Assembly: GCA_002336485.1 (NCBI GenBank)
Contig: DDCZ01000084.1
Span: 61,551 to 125,550 of the forward strand
DNA from: Flavobacteriales bacterium UBA1993
GTDB taxonomy: Bacteria > Bacteroidota > Bacteroidia > Flavobacteriales_G > Salibacteraceae
DNA length: 64,000 nucleotides
Direction: 5' to 3'
Below the pieces are notes generated by a model. That model made no database searches. It was not told where the DNA came from and saw only the letters and a program-made list of their open reading frames with translations. The translations under genes were made by a program, and so were the position numbers. This document shows, in pieces, positions 44,343-53,632 of this stretch (positions within the stretch are counted from its first letter, which is position 1; each line of letters opens with the position of its first letter).

Positions 44343-46514
44343 ATGCGTTCACTCCTAACAATAACAATTCTCTTACTCTGCTTGCAATTACAGGCAGGAC
44401 ATCTTGTGGGCGGAGAAATCTCCTACAGGCAAATTAGCGGGGATACGTATGAAATAACGCTACGTATGTATCGCGATTGCTATGCTGGCCCATTTAGCGT
44501 TCAGAGATTTGATTCCGTCGCATATGTTTCGATATACCACGGCGGCACTAATAATTTGATGCGTGTAATGAAGCTTCATCAATCCGATGATAGCACAAGA
44601 CTTCCCTTAATTGTAGACGTGCCTTGCCTACCCGACCCACCAGATCTCTGCATATTAGAAATGATCTACAAGGATACCCTGCACTTAGACGTGCCACCTC
44701 AGGGCGTGAATCTGGTGAATCAAAGATGCTGCAGGTCGCCAAATTCACTGAACATTGTAAACCCTGGGGATTATGGGTCGACATACTCTAGTTTTATTCC
44801 GGGCGCCAATCTAACCACATTCAACAGCGCTCCTGTCTTTAACCAAGTTCCGCCTATTGCGTTATGTGTAGGACTAGACTTGGAATTGGACTACAGCGCC
44901 ACAGATCCTGATGGTGATAGTTTGTTTTACAGGCTTTGCACACCTCTGCATGGAGCCGGATCTGGCGGTGCCGGGGGAACGCCATTCCCAGACACTCCAG
45001 CTGCGCCTCCGTTCGATACTGTATCCTGGTCAACTGGATATGGACCAGCGTACCAAATTCCGTCTAATCCAGCCTTTAAAATCGACTCCAGCACTGGAAT
45101 TATATTGGGTCGACCCAGTCAGCTCGGGACATACGTTTTTGGGGTCTGTGTACAGGAATTTCGCAACGGCGTTCTACTTGGAGAAAATCGACGCGATTTT
45201 CAAATGACCGCCACGCAATGTGATGTAGAAGCCGCAGCAGCAATTGATAGCGCTATTGAAGAGTGCATTGGGCTAGAAATCCAATTCTTTAATCTCAGCA
45301 CGTTGGGCCAATCGTTTATGTGGAACTTTGGAGATCCAACAACCACAGACGACACCTCTTCTAAACTTAATGCGAGCTATTTATATCCAGATACTGGGTT
45401 GTACACCATAAGGTTAGTCGCGATGGGCATCGAAGGATGTACGGACACCTCTTTTATGGAATATCGCGTATTGCCGAAAATCGCACCTCAATATAACGTA
45501 CCCGAGCCCGATTGTTTTGACAGGCAGAGTTATGATTTTCGACACGATGGATACGCACGTCCAACCACCAACGTGCGCTGGGTAGTTCGGGGCGATACGA
45601 TTGAAATGCTGCCCGATGAAACCGGAATATTCCATCAAAAATTTGATTCTGTAGGATTCCACTATGTAACTCTCGTGTACGAAGATTTTGGTTGTGTCAA
45701 GGAGTATGTCGACACCATCGAAGTGTTCGCCAATCCCACTTTTGACCTGATTGAAGAATATGCCGAAAGCTGTCCTCCATTCAAAATGCCTTATTCTTTA
45801 TCAGAGCAAAACGTCTATAAACCCACATATTATTGGCAAGTAAACGATACGCTGGTCTCTGATAGTGCGCGCCCATTTATTGTGATTGAACACACCGGAT
45901 ATCACGACTTGGAGATTGTGCTCACTACAGATTCGCATTGCATCGATACGGTCACACGCACCTACCCAAACCATATTCAGGTCCTGGAACCGCCAAAGGC
46001 TAAACTTGACATCGACAATTTCACGACATCCATGTTTGACCCAAGGTTCAACATCGTTGATTCAAGTCTTCGCGCGGCAAAGCATTGGATATATGTTGAC
46101 AGCAACTTTGTGAGTAGCGCACCCAGTGTGCAAGTGACCATGACGGATACGGGCAACTACATTATCAAGCAAGATGTAATTCACGAAAACGGGTGCAGAG
46201 ATTCGGTCAAATATGAAGTGCTTGTATTGCCTCAATTTCTGGGTTACACCCCGAACTCCTTTACTCCTGATGGGGATGGTCTTAATGACACTTGGTTTCC
46301 AAGTCTGTATTATTGGCACACGGTAGATCTGTATATCTATGACCGCTGGGGCAAACTGGTTTACCAGGCAGATGATCCATCACAAGGTTGGAACGGTGAA
46401 TTCCGAAATTTAGGGGAAAAATGCCCTAACGGTGTTTATGGATATCAAATGATCGTCCACGATCGAACAGGTCGTCAATGGCACTACAATGGCACGGTTA
46501 CGCTGTACAGATAG
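44343..46514 (+). CDS. Gliding motility-associated C-terminal domain protein (T9SS type B cargo)
   Basis: A 723-residue secreted protein. Seen: signal peptide (MRSLLTITILLLCLQLQA); the recurrent Bacteroidetes opening GHLVGGEISYRQISGD and TLRMYRDCYAGP; DYSATDPDGDSLFYRLCTPLHGA; a PKD domain (about 305-380, FMWNFGDPTTTDD ... YLYPDTGLYTIRLVA); further Ig-like modules (380-630); and a T9SS type B (CHU_C) sorting domain (about 640-723, YTPNSFTPDGDGLNDTW, YDRWGKLVYQ, NGVYGYQMIVHD). Type B cargo tends to be released or attached through SprF-like partners. Function is unknown; an adhesin or matrix role is inferred. Confidence 0.88.
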   Translation: MRSLLTITILLLCLQLQAGHLVGGEISYRQISGDTYEITLRMYRDCYAGPFSVQRFDSVAYVSIYHGGTNNLMRVMKLHQSDDSTRLPLIVDVPCLPDPPDLCILEMIYKDTLHLDVPPQGVNLVNQRCCRSPNSLNIVNPGDYGSTYSSFIPGANLTTFNSAPVFNQVPPIALCVGLDLELDYSATDPDGDSLFYRLCTPLHGAGSGGAGGTPFPDTPAAPPFDTVSWSTGYGPAYQIPSNPAFKIDSSTGIILGRPSQLGTYVFGVCVQEFRNGVLLGENRRDFQMTATQCDVEAAAAIDSAIEECIGLEIQFFNLSTLGQSFMWNFGDPTTTDDTSSKLNASYLYPDTGLYTIRLVAMGIEGCTDTSFMEYRVLPKIAPQYNVPEPDCFDRQSYDFRHDGYARPTTNVRWVVRGDTIEMLPDETGIFHQKFDSVGFHYVTLVYEDFGCVKEYVDTIEVFANPTFDLIEEYAESCPPFKMPYSLSEQNVYKPTYYWQVNDTLVSDSARPFIVIEHTGYHDLEIVLTTDSHCIDTVTRTYPNHIQVLEPPKAKLDIDNFTTSMFDPRFNIVDSSLRAAKHWIYVDSNFVSSAPSVQVTMTDTGNYIIKQDVIHENGCRDSVKYEVLVLPQFLGYTPNSFTPDGDGLNDTWFPSLYYWHTVDLYIYDRWGKLVYQADDPSQGWNGEFRNLGEKCPNGVYGYQMIVHDRTGRQWHYNGTVTLYR

Positions 46515-46517
46515 GTC

Positions 46518-47756
46518 TTAAAGGCCTAGTAAGATCTGCTCTGGCTCCTTACCTCCAAACAACATCCAAGATGGATTCTCCAGCATCTGCTTCACCTTAA
46601 CTAGGAAGCTAACAGATTCTTTTCCATCGATGATTCTATGATCATAGGATAAGGCCACATACATAATTGGTCGAATCTCTACCTTTCCATTAATCGCCAC
46701 AGGACGCTCAACAATATTGTGCATTCCAAGAATCGCACTTTGTGGTGGGTTTATAATTGGTGTGCTTAACATAGAGCCAAAGACCCCACCATTGGTGATC
46801 GTAAATGTGCCTCCGGTCATTTCCTCCAATGACAACTTCCCATCACGGGCTTTGATCGCCAAGGCCTTAATTCCACCTTCGATCTCCGCAAGATTCATCT
46901 GTTCTGCATTACGAAGAACTGGCACCATTAGTCCTTTTGGACTACTCACGGCTATTCCAATATCAGCATAGTTATGAAAAACCATTTCTTGCCCATCGAT
47001 ATGCGCATTTACTGCTGGGAATGTATTTAGCGCCTCGGTTACTGCTTTCGTAAAGAACGACATGAAACCAAGTCCTACTCCATGCTTCTCCTTGAAGGCT
47101 ACCTTATACTTCTTCCGCAAGTCCATAATGTAGCTCATGTCCACCTCGTTAAACGTAGTGAGCATTGCCGTCTCATTCTTAACCGCAACCAGCCTAGTCG
47201 CTATCTTCCTTCTCAGGCTGGACATTTTTTCTTTGGACTGATCTCGACTTCCACCCCAACCAGAAAGTTGATCGGCAGAATCGAATCCACCGGCTAGATA
47301 CATTTCTACGTCCTGCTTCAATATTTTCCCACCTTCGCCGCTTCCCTTAATCTGGGCTGCCTTGGCGCCCGTTTCTTGAATCATCGCTTTGGCGACAGGT
47401 GTAGCTTTAACGTTTGCATCTACCGCAACTTTGGCTTCCACTTTTGAGGCTGCTTTGTCAGCCGCCTTTGGAGCCTCTGCAACTGCTTCCGGCTCGGCTT
47501 TTGGCTCCGGTTTAAAGCTCGTATCAATCTTGCATACAACCTGTCCTACTTCTACCGTATCGCCTTCACCAACCATAAACTCCACCTTGCCCGCAGCCTC
47601 AGCATTGAGCTCTAATGTTGCTTTATCGCTGTCAATTTCAGCTAAGGGTTGATCAATGTCGACCACGTCGCCATCAGCAACAAGAAGCTGAGCCACCTCT
47701 ACTTCTGTAATTGACTCACCCGGACTGGGCATTTTCATTTCTAATATATCAGCCAT
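46518..47756 (-). CDS. odhB: 2-oxoglutarate dehydrogenase E2, dihydrolipoyllysine succinyltransferase
   Basis: A 412-residue core subunit of the 2-oxoglutarate dehydrogenase complex (TCA cycle). Seen: N-terminal lipoyl domain (1-77) with lipoyl-lysine Lys45 in DSDKATLEL; an Ala/Lys/Glu-rich linker (about 80-120); a peripheral subunit-binding domain (about 120-160, [22 protein letters not shown]); and the catalytic domain (about 185-412) with [14 protein letters not shown] carrying the HxxxDG active site. The type is succinyl- rather than acetyltransferase, judged from its place 18 bp after sucA. Confidence 0.95.
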   Translation of the reverse strand: MADILEMKMPSPGESITEVEVAQLLVADGDVVDIDQPLAEIDSDKATLELNAEAAGKVEFMVGEGDTVEVGQVVCKIDTSFKPEPKAEPEAVAEAPKAADKAASKVEAKVAVDANVKATPVAKAMIQETGAKAAQIKGSGEGGKILKQDVEMYLAGGFDSADQLSGWGGSRDQSKEKMSSLRRKIATRLVAVKNETAMLTTFNEVDMSYIMDLRKKYKVAFKEKHGVGLGFMSFFTKAVTEALNTFPAVNAHIDGQEMVFHNYADIGIAVSSPKGLMVPVLRNAEQMNLAEIEGGIKALAIKARDGKLSLEEMTGGTFTITNGGVFGSMLSTPIINPPQSAILGMHNIVERPVAINGKVEIRPIMYVALSYDHRIIDGKESVSFLVKVKQMLENPSWMLFGGKEPEQILLGL

Positions 47757-47774
47757 TTGGATAGATCCGTTACG

Positions 47775-50474
47775 TTAATTAAAAAGTCTTTCAAGTATTT
47801 CTTTCTGTCTGATTTGAAACCGCTTCATGCTTCCACTAGCAGGACTACCACTCTCATGCCTTGCTATACATTCTAAATCAAGATTCTTCCATTTTCGAAG
47901 AATGAAATGCCATGCTCCCATGTTTTCGGGTTCTTCCTGAATCCAAGCCCAGGATTTGCAGTTAGGATAGGATTTAACCACCTTATCTAATTGCTCCTGA
48001 GGAAAGGGGTACATCTGTTCCAGACGCACGATTGCAACATCGTCACGGCCAGTTGTTTCTCTATGTTGGAGCAGATCGTAATAAATCTTTCCTGAGCAAA
48101 ATCCAACTCTCTTCACCTTCTTCTTATCGATGCTATCGTCGATAACCTCTTTGAAAATTCCGTCGGAAAGGTCAGCCATCGTAGAAACACACTTAGGATG
48201 TCTGAGCAAACTCTTCGGAGTAAAGACCACTAGTGGTGCTCTAAACGGCCAATGAAGCTGACGTCGCAAGACATGGAAAAAGTTTGCCGGCGTAGTACAA
48301 TTAACTACCTGCATGTTGTTTTCAGCGCATTGCAAGAGGAAACGTTCTAGTCTTGCCGATGAGTGCTCTGCTCCTTGCCCTTCATATCCATGAGGAAGAA
48401 GCATGACCAAACCATTCATACATGCCCACTTGTCCTCTGCTGCACTTAAGAATTGATCAATAATAATTTGAGCCCCATTAAAGAAATCTCCAAATTGAGC
48501 TTCCCAGATGGTTAACGCCATCGGATTCGCCATACTGTAGCCATATTCAAAACCAAGCACTCCGTACTCAGATAACAACGAGTTGTATATATGGAACTCG
48601 CCCTGCATGCTAGAAATGTGCTTCAGCGGCAAATACTGCTCCTTACTATCTTCCAGTGTGATAGCTGCGTGTCTGTGCGAAAAAGTCCCTCTCTGAACAT
48701 CTTGACCACTGATGCGAACAGGATATGCTTCCCATAGCAAAGTAGCGTATGCAAGTTGCTCGGCAATAGCCCAATCCAATCGATCTTCATCGATCATCTT
48801 TAGACGATCAGCCATGAGCTTGATCATCTTTTTAAAGAATGTCTTGTCTTCTGGAAGCGTATTAATCTTTACTGCAATCTCAGACAACTTGGCTGAATCA
48901 AATCCAGTATCTGGAGATTTAAGAAAATCATTCTCCTCTGATCGACGCATCCCTGTCCAACTAGCTTCAAGAAAGTTAGTGATGTGCGCAATTTTATTCT
49001 CCTTGGCATCGGTGAGCCTCGCTTGCAGAAAGGAATTGAATTCAGACTCTATTGTCTTTGCATCTGCCGCAGTAAGAATACCTTCCTTTATAAGCTTTTG
49101 GACATATATATCTCGCGGATTCGAGTGCTTTGCAATTGCTTTGTACAACGTTGGCTGCGTAAACCGTGGTTCATCGCCCTCGTTATGCCCATATTTCCTA
49201 TAGCAGAGCAAATCCACGAAAACGTCCTCGTGAAACTCTTGCCGATAGTCGACCGCAATTTTCATAGCATGCACCACGGCCTCCACATCATCGCCGTTTA
49301 CGTGAAAAATTGGAGAAAGGGTAACCTTTCCCACATCTGTGCAATACGTACTAGATCGACCATCAACGTAATTTGTCGTAAAGCCTATTTGATTGTTAAT
49401 TACGATGTGGATTGTTCCACCTGTTCGGTATCCATCTAATTGCGACATCTGAACGACCTCGTAAACGATGCCTTGCCCTGATATCGATGCATCACCGTGA
49501 ATCAGAACAGGAATGATTTTATTTTCATCGTGCAGATATGTATCGATCTTAGAGCGCACAATTCCTTCAACGACCGGGTCCACTGCTTCGAGGTGAGATG
49601 GATTTGGCGCAAGCGTCAATTGCAATTTTCTTCCAGCTTCTGTCTCAATCTCAGAAGAAAATCCGAGGTGGTATTTGACATCCCCATCAAACAAATTGTC
49701 TTCGTATTCTTTCCCTTCGAATTCGCTGAAAATTTCCGTGTATGTTTTCTTCAACACGTTGGCCAGCACGTTTAATCGTCCTCTATGCGCCATACCAATG
49801 ACAATCTCATCAACACCACTACGCGAACCATTTTGAACTATTACATCCAATGCAGGTATTAAAGACTCTCCACCTTCAAGTGAAAAGCGTTTTTGGCCCA
49901 CGAATTTTTTGTGAAGGAAGCTCTCGAATACAACGGATTCATTCAGTTTTTCAAGCATGGCGCGCTTATGCTCGCTAGTAAAAGCACTTCTGTTTTGCGA
50001 AGGCTCAACCAAGTTTTGAATCCATTCAACCACCTCGGGTTTCCTGATGTAGGTGTATTCAATACCGACACTCTGACAATATGTTGCCTCAAGATGTTCA
50101 ACAATATTTCGAAGCTTTGCGGCTCCAATTCCAATCTCATTTCCGGCGTGAAATTCGGTTTCTAGGTCATTGGCGTCCAGTCCAAAGTTTTTCAACTCGA
50201 GCGTTGGTGTGTACTTCCTTCGCTCACGTACTGGATTTGTTTGAGTAAACAAGTGCCCTCTTGAACGGTATGCATTAATCAACTCCAGAACTTGAAATTC
50301 CTTCAGCGTACCAGCAGGTATGCTATCCGAGTCATAATTCTGTTGAAAAAAGTCAAAGCCCGCAAAAAAGCCTTGCCATTCTTTGTCAACCGATTGTTGG
50401 TCTCGTTTATATGCTTGATAAAGTTCCTCTATGGCACTCACATCGCCATTTCCGAGGTATGAGAATTTGTCCAT
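47775..50474 (-). CDS. sucA: 2-oxoglutarate dehydrogenase E1 component
   Basis: An 899-residue thiamine-diphosphate enzyme that decarboxylates 2-oxoglutarate and loads the succinyl group on E2. Seen: the N-terminal E2-contact segment (FSYLGNGDVSAIEELYQAY); RFSLEGGESLIPALD; GMAHRGRLNVLANV; LAPNPSHLEAVDPVVEG; the ThDP-binding HGDASISGQG and the IVINNQIGFTT loop; the transketolase-type pyrimidine domain (about 560-760, HEHSSARL-like GAEHSSARLERFLLQ); and the C-terminal YPFPQEQL and WIQEEPENMGAW. Length is normal. A TAGCTTTG box lies in the 48-bp gap upstream. E3 (lpd) is not in the window. Confidence 0.97.
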   Translation of the reverse strand: MDKFSYLGNGDVSAIEELYQAYKRDQQSVDKEWQGFFAGFDFFQQNYDSDSIPAGTLKEFQVLELINAYRSRGHLFTQTNPVRERRKYTPTLELKNFGLDANDLETEFHAGNEIGIGAAKLRNIVEHLEATYCQSVGIEYTYIRKPEVVEWIQNLVEPSQNRSAFTSEHKRAMLEKLNESVVFESFLHKKFVGQKRFSLEGGESLIPALDVIVQNGSRSGVDEIVIGMAHRGRLNVLANVLKKTYTEIFSEFEGKEYEDNLFDGDVKYHLGFSSEIETEAGRKLQLTLAPNPSHLEAVDPVVEGIVRSKIDTYLHDENKIIPVLIHGDASISGQGIVYEVVQMSQLDGYRTGGTIHIVINNQIGFTTNYVDGRSSTYCTDVGKVTLSPIFHVNGDDVEAVVHAMKIAVDYRQEFHEDVFVDLLCYRKYGHNEGDEPRFTQPTLYKAIAKHSNPRDIYVQKLIKEGILTAADAKTIESEFNSFLQARLTDAKENKIAHITNFLEASWTGMRRSEENDFLKSPDTGFDSAKLSEIAVKINTLPEDKTFFKKMIKLMADRLKMIDEDRLDWAIAEQLAYATLLWEAYPVRISGQDVQRGTFSHRHAAITLEDSKEQYLPLKHISSMQGEFHIYNSLLSEYGVLGFEYGYSMANPMALTIWEAQFGDFFNGAQIIIDQFLSAAEDKWACMNGLVMLLPHGYEGQGAEHSSARLERFLLQCAENNMQVVNCTTPANFFHVLRRQLHWPFRAPLVVFTPKSLLRHPKCVSTMADLSDGIFKEVIDDSIDKKKVKRVGFCSGKIYYDLLQHRETTGRDDVAIVRLEQMYPFPQEQLDKVVKSYPNCKSWAWIQEEPENMGAWHFILRKWKNLDLECIARHESGSPASGSMKRFQIRQKEILERLFN

Positions 50475-50497
50475 CGATTGTTCCGATTATAGAATAA

Positions 50498-50505
50498 CAA
50501 AGCTA
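50498..50505 (-). promoter_or_regulatory. Candidate -7 promoter element of sucA-odhB
   Basis: Minus strand TAGCTTTG, an exact TAnnTTTG match, 23 nt before the sucA ATG and within the gap after the unknown upstream gene. Confidence 0.5.
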
Positions 50506-50522
50506 AAATTTTATGGGTACGG

Positions 50523-50894
50523 CTATTCGTGTATCTGTCCATTGCGATCGAATGATTGATACTGGTGTCGGAACCAGACCTTTTGGAACACTCGAATGAA
50601 TAGAAGTCGAGCGTAGTTTTCACTCGATAACATGGAACAATCGATCTCACTTGGTATATCCACACGATAATTTACGCTATCCCAATTTGTAGTCTTATTT
50701 TTCGGGCTAGTAATGAATTCGATAAGAATTGAAATAAGCGCATTCAAATCAACGGGTTTGCTTGCGGGGAAATCTGATATTCCAGCTAGGTTGAAATCCT
50801 TCGCTAGCTGGATCCAGCATTCCTCTAATAGTTTCCGATTTTTCGAATCTAAAAGATGCCTCTCTATTTTACCTAACTCTAACGTAATATCCAC
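50523..50894 (-). CDS. Hypothetical protein
   Basis: A 123-residue soluble, mostly helical protein that I do not recognise. It has no signal peptide or membrane segment. Seen: charged helices (ELGKIERHLLDSKNRKLLEECW, LNALISILIEFI) and an aromatic C-terminal part (RLLFIRVFQKVWFRHQYQSFD). The GTG start at 50894 lies 3 bp from the divergent start of the neighbouring epimerase gene. A TACCTTCG box 7 nt upstream, inside that neighbour's coding region, supports it as a real gene. It precedes sucA by 48 bp, but sucA seems to have its own promoter. Confidence 0.6.
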   Translation of the reverse strand: MDITLELGKIERHLLDSKNRKLLEECWIQLAKDFNLAGISDFPASKPVDLNALISILIEFITSPKNKTTNWDSVNYRVDIPSEIDCSMLSSENYARLLFIRVFQKVWFRHQYQSFDRNGQIHE

Positions 50895-50897
50895 AAC

Positions 50898-51827
50898 ATG
50901 GCGAAGGTACTAATCACTGGAGGCAGGGGATTAATAGGTAGTCAATTAACCAAGTGCATGCAATCAAACGGGCACGAGGTTGTACATCTATCAAGAAACC
51001 CAACAGGTGACGAGGAAGTCCCAACTTTTCATTGGGATCCGATGAACTCCAACATGGACGTGAATGCGCTTGATGGCATTCATACAATTATCCATTTGGC
51101 CGGAGCGCCAATAATGGATGATAAGTGGAGCGAGGATCGCAAACGAATCATTCTGGATAGTCGAATTAAATCCGCGGATTTACTTCATCATGAGTGCATT
51201 CGAAACAATGTTCGATTAAAGCATTTCATTTCCGCATCAGCCATTGGATGGTATCCGCTTATTCTTTCTGAAAATGTATACGACGAGAGCTCCCCTCCTG
51301 GGAACGGATTCTTAGCCGATGTGTGCAAGCAATGGGAGACTAGCGCTGATCAGTTTAAAGATGTAGCGTCCCATGTTGCAAAGGTTCGCATAGGGCTTGT
51401 TCTAACGAAGAGCGATGGTGCCTTATCTCAAATTGCGCGACCGATTCGATTTTATCTCGGGGCGGGATTGGGAACAGGTACTCAATTCATGTCATGGATT
51501 CACCTAACCGATGTGTCCCGCGTTTTTTGCCATATAATGGAAAATGATTTGAACGGAATCTACAATGCCGTGGGTCCTGAGGCTACTTCTAATCAGGAAT
51601 TCATGCAAACGATTGCCGACATTATCGACCGCCCTATCTTATTGCCAAATATTCCAGAGTTCATCATTAAGATAATGTTTGGGCAGGCTGCAGAGATTGT
51701 ACTTCGCGGGGTCCCTCTCTCCTCTACGAAGATTGAGGCAACGGGATTTCAGTTCGACTACCCTACATTGACCTCAGCTCTATTTAATATCTATTGGAAG
51801 GCTAATTTAAGTAGTGCGACCGACTAA
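50898..51827 (+). CDS. TIGR01777-family SDR epimerase (SDR39U1/YfcH-like)
   Basis: A 309-residue extended short-chain dehydrogenase-like protein. Seen: the Rossmann motif VLITGGRGLIGSQL (residues 4-17); HLAGAPIMDDKW (about 67-78); DSRIKSADLL; SASAIGWYP, replacing the usual YxxxK with the family's Y-G-x-x form; MSWIHLTDVSRVF; and GIYNAVGPEATSNQEFM. The DUF1731-like C-terminus (ILLPNIPEFIIKIMFG, GVPLSSTKIEATGF) is the family's hallmark. Natural substrates are unknown. The 3' end overlaps the convergent prenyl synthase by 21 bp. Confidence 0.92.
   Translation: MAKVLITGGRGLIGSQLTKCMQSNGHEVVHLSRNPTGDEEVPTFHWDPMNSNMDVNALDGIHTIIHLAGAPIMDDKWSEDRKRIILDSRIKSADLLHHECIRNNVRLKHFISASAIGWYPLILSENVYDESSPPGNGFLADVCKQWETSADQFKDVASHVAKVRIGLVLTKSDGALSQIARPIRFYLGAGLGTGTQFMSWIHLTDVSRVFCHIMENDLNGIYNAVGPEATSNQEFMQTIADIIDRPILLPNIPEFIIKIMFGQAAEIVLRGVPLSSTKIEATGFQFDYPTLTSALFNIYWKANLSSATD
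50902..50909 (-). promoter_or_regulatory. Candidate -7 promoter element of the hypothetical gene, inside the neighbouring CDS
   Basis: Minus strand TACCTTCG, a one-mismatch TAnnTTTG, 7 nt before the GTG start whose first base is 50894. It lies within codons 2-4 of the divergent epimerase gene. Confidence 0.35.
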
Positions 51828-52772
51828 TTGATCAACCAACCAGGTCATGGTTTCTTTTGTTCTTGAGTCGCCGTCGATTTCCGATAAAGACCTAGACGCC
51901 GCTCGAGAATACTTCACCACTTCAGCCTCTGCTAAAGACTCAATTCCTAGCCCTTGATAAATCGCTAGAACTGATTGGACTCGCTCATTTTCATCTTGGA
52001 GTCCGTAAGCATTATCCAGTTCCTTTTTGGTGGCATCGTTTGCTAGTTCATATGATTTGATGGTTAACCAGGTGCGTTTACCCTCGATGATGTCTCCACC
52101 CTTCGCCTTGCCAAATTCATCGCTACCAAACGCATCGAGCAGGTCGTCCTTTACTTGAAACGCCAATCCGACTGACTCAGCAAATGTGGCCAATGGTTCC
52201 AGGTTTCTCCCACCTCCCACAATTGCTCCTATCTGCAACGAACCAGAAAGAAGAACCGCTGTTTTCTTGCGGATCATTTCAAGATAATCCGCCATGGATA
52301 CATCTTCCTTTTCTGCATAGTCCATATCCAATTGCTGTCCCTCGCACACATCCATCGCCACTTTAGAAAACACAGTAGATATTTTGTGAAGGTCTGCGTG
52401 GTTTTTATCCAGCAATAGTTGATATGCCAGAACCAGCATCGCATCCCCGCTTAGCAAAGCAATATTGTGGGACCATTTTTTATGGACGGTTGGCAAGCCT
52501 CTGCGCATGTCAGCACTATCCATCACATCGTCGTGAACCAAGGTAAAGTTGTGAAAAACTTCGATGGCGAGTGCCTGAGAAATAGCCTGATGATGGGTTC
52601 CAGAAAAGAGTCTACACCCTAGCAAGGTGAGTATCGGACGCACTCTCTTTCCGCCAAGGCCCATGATGTAGGTTACTGGATCGTAGAGATTGGAAGGGCC
52701 GGCCGGTAAGTTAATTTCGGAAATTTCTTGCTCGATCTGCTCAAGCATGTCCGCGTAAAGTTGATTCATCAA
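51807..52772 (-). CDS. Polyprenyl synthetase (trans-isoprenyl diphosphate synthase)
   Basis: A 321-residue all-helical enzyme that makes a trans-polyprenyl diphosphate from isopentenyl units. Seen: [14 protein letters not shown] (substrate arginines); the first aspartate-rich motif [13 protein letters not shown]; the second [18 protein letters not shown]; and [13 protein letters not shown]. Both motifs are intact. Bulky residues before the first motif (VEVFHNFTL) may limit chain length, but the product (farnesyl, geranylgeranyl or longer) cannot be fixed by eye. The ATG overlaps the rfbA stop by 4 bp, so it is coupled to a sugar-nucleotide gene. Confidence 0.93.
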   Translation of the reverse strand: MMNQLYADMLEQIEQEISEINLPAGPSNLYDPVTYIMGLGGKRVRPILTLLGCRLFSGTHHQAISQALAIEVFHNFTLVHDDVMDSADMRRGLPTVHKKWSHNIALLSGDAMLVLAYQLLLDKNHADLHKISTVFSKVAMDVCEGQQLDMDYAEKEDVSMADYLEMIRKKTAVLLSGSLQIGAIVGGGRNLEPLATFAESVGLAFQVKDDLLDAFGSDEFGKAKGGDIIEGKRTWLTIKSYELANDATKKELDNAYGLQDENERVQSVLAIYQGLGIESLAEAEVVKYSRAASRSLSEIDGDSRTKETMTWLVDQLVGRTT

Positions 52773-53632
52773 TCCTTTATCAAATTCATTAAGTAGGCAC
52801 CATAACCACTTTTGATTAGCGGTGCAGCTAGTTCTTTTAACTGACCAGAATCGATAAAGTTCATTCGATAGGCAATTTCTTCAATGCACCCAATCTTCCA
52901 CCCTTGTCGCTCCTCAATTACTTGAACAAACTGCCCAGCTTGCATCAAAGAGCTAAACGTGCCTGTGTCGAGCCATGCATAGCCTCGTCCCATTACCCGA
53001 ACTTCTAATTCGCCCATCTCGAGGTACTTCTTATTTACATCTGTGATTTCATATTCACCACGAGGGCTTGGCTCCAACTCTTCCGCAATTTTAACCACTC
53101 GATTATCGTAGAAATAAAGCCCGGGAACTGCATAGTTGGATTTCGGAGATTCAGGTTTTTCTTCAAGAGAAATCGCCTTTTGGTTTGCGTCAAACTCTAC
53201 TACACCATATCGTTCTGGATCATTCACATGATATGCGAACACAACACCTCCGCTGGGGTTCATCGCCGATTGAACCAAGTTGTGCATACCGTGCCCAAAG
53301 AATATGTTATCACCAAGTACCAAGGCAACATTATCGTCTCCAATAAATTCTTTGCCCAACACGAATGCCTGGGCAAGTCCATTAGGCACATCTTGAACCT
53401 TGTACGAGAAGTTACAGCCAATCGCTTTTCCATCGCCCAACAGACGTCTAAAGTTTGGAAGATCACTTGGAGTGGAAATAATTAGGATATCCCTTATTCC
53501 AGCCATCATCAGTACTGACAATGGATAGTAGATCATGGGCTTATCATAAACTGGCAACATTTGCTTGCTCGTGGCAAGCGTCAACGGATGCAATCGAGTA
53601 CCGGCTCCACCGGCTAAAATAATCCCCTTCAT
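52769..53632 (-). CDS. rfbA: Glucose-1-phosphate thymidylyltransferase
   Basis: A 287-residue nucleotidyltransferase that makes dTDP-glucose, the first step towards dTDP-rhamnose and related surface sugars. Seen: [18 protein letters not shown] (nucleotide-binding loop); [32 protein letters not shown] (metal-binding Asp); [20 protein letters not shown]; and the closing GYAWLDTGT. It is intact and of normal length. No rfbB/C/D lies in the window, so the pathway partners must be elsewhere. It overlaps the RND exporter upstream and the prenyl synthase downstream by 4 bp each. Confidence 0.96.
   Translation of the reverse strand: MKGIILAGGAGTRLHPLTLATSKQMLPVYDKPMIYYPLSVLMMAGIRDILIISTPSDLPNFRRLLGDGKAIGCNFSYKVQDVPNGLAQAFVLGKEFIGDDNVALVLGDNIFFGHGMHNLVQSAMNPSGGVVFAYHVNDPERYGVVEFDANQKAISLEEKPESPKSNYAVPGLYFYDNRVVKIAEELEPSPRGEYEITDVNKKYLEMGELEVRVMGRGYAWLDTGTFSSLMQAGQFVQVIEERQGWKIGCIEEIAYRMNFIDSGQLKELAAPLIKSGYGAYLMNLIKD

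Noticed and set aside
48712..49439. Two overlapping open frames of 163 and 151 residues on the plus strand
   Set aside because: Both lie antisense within sucA, whose protein is conserved along its whole length.
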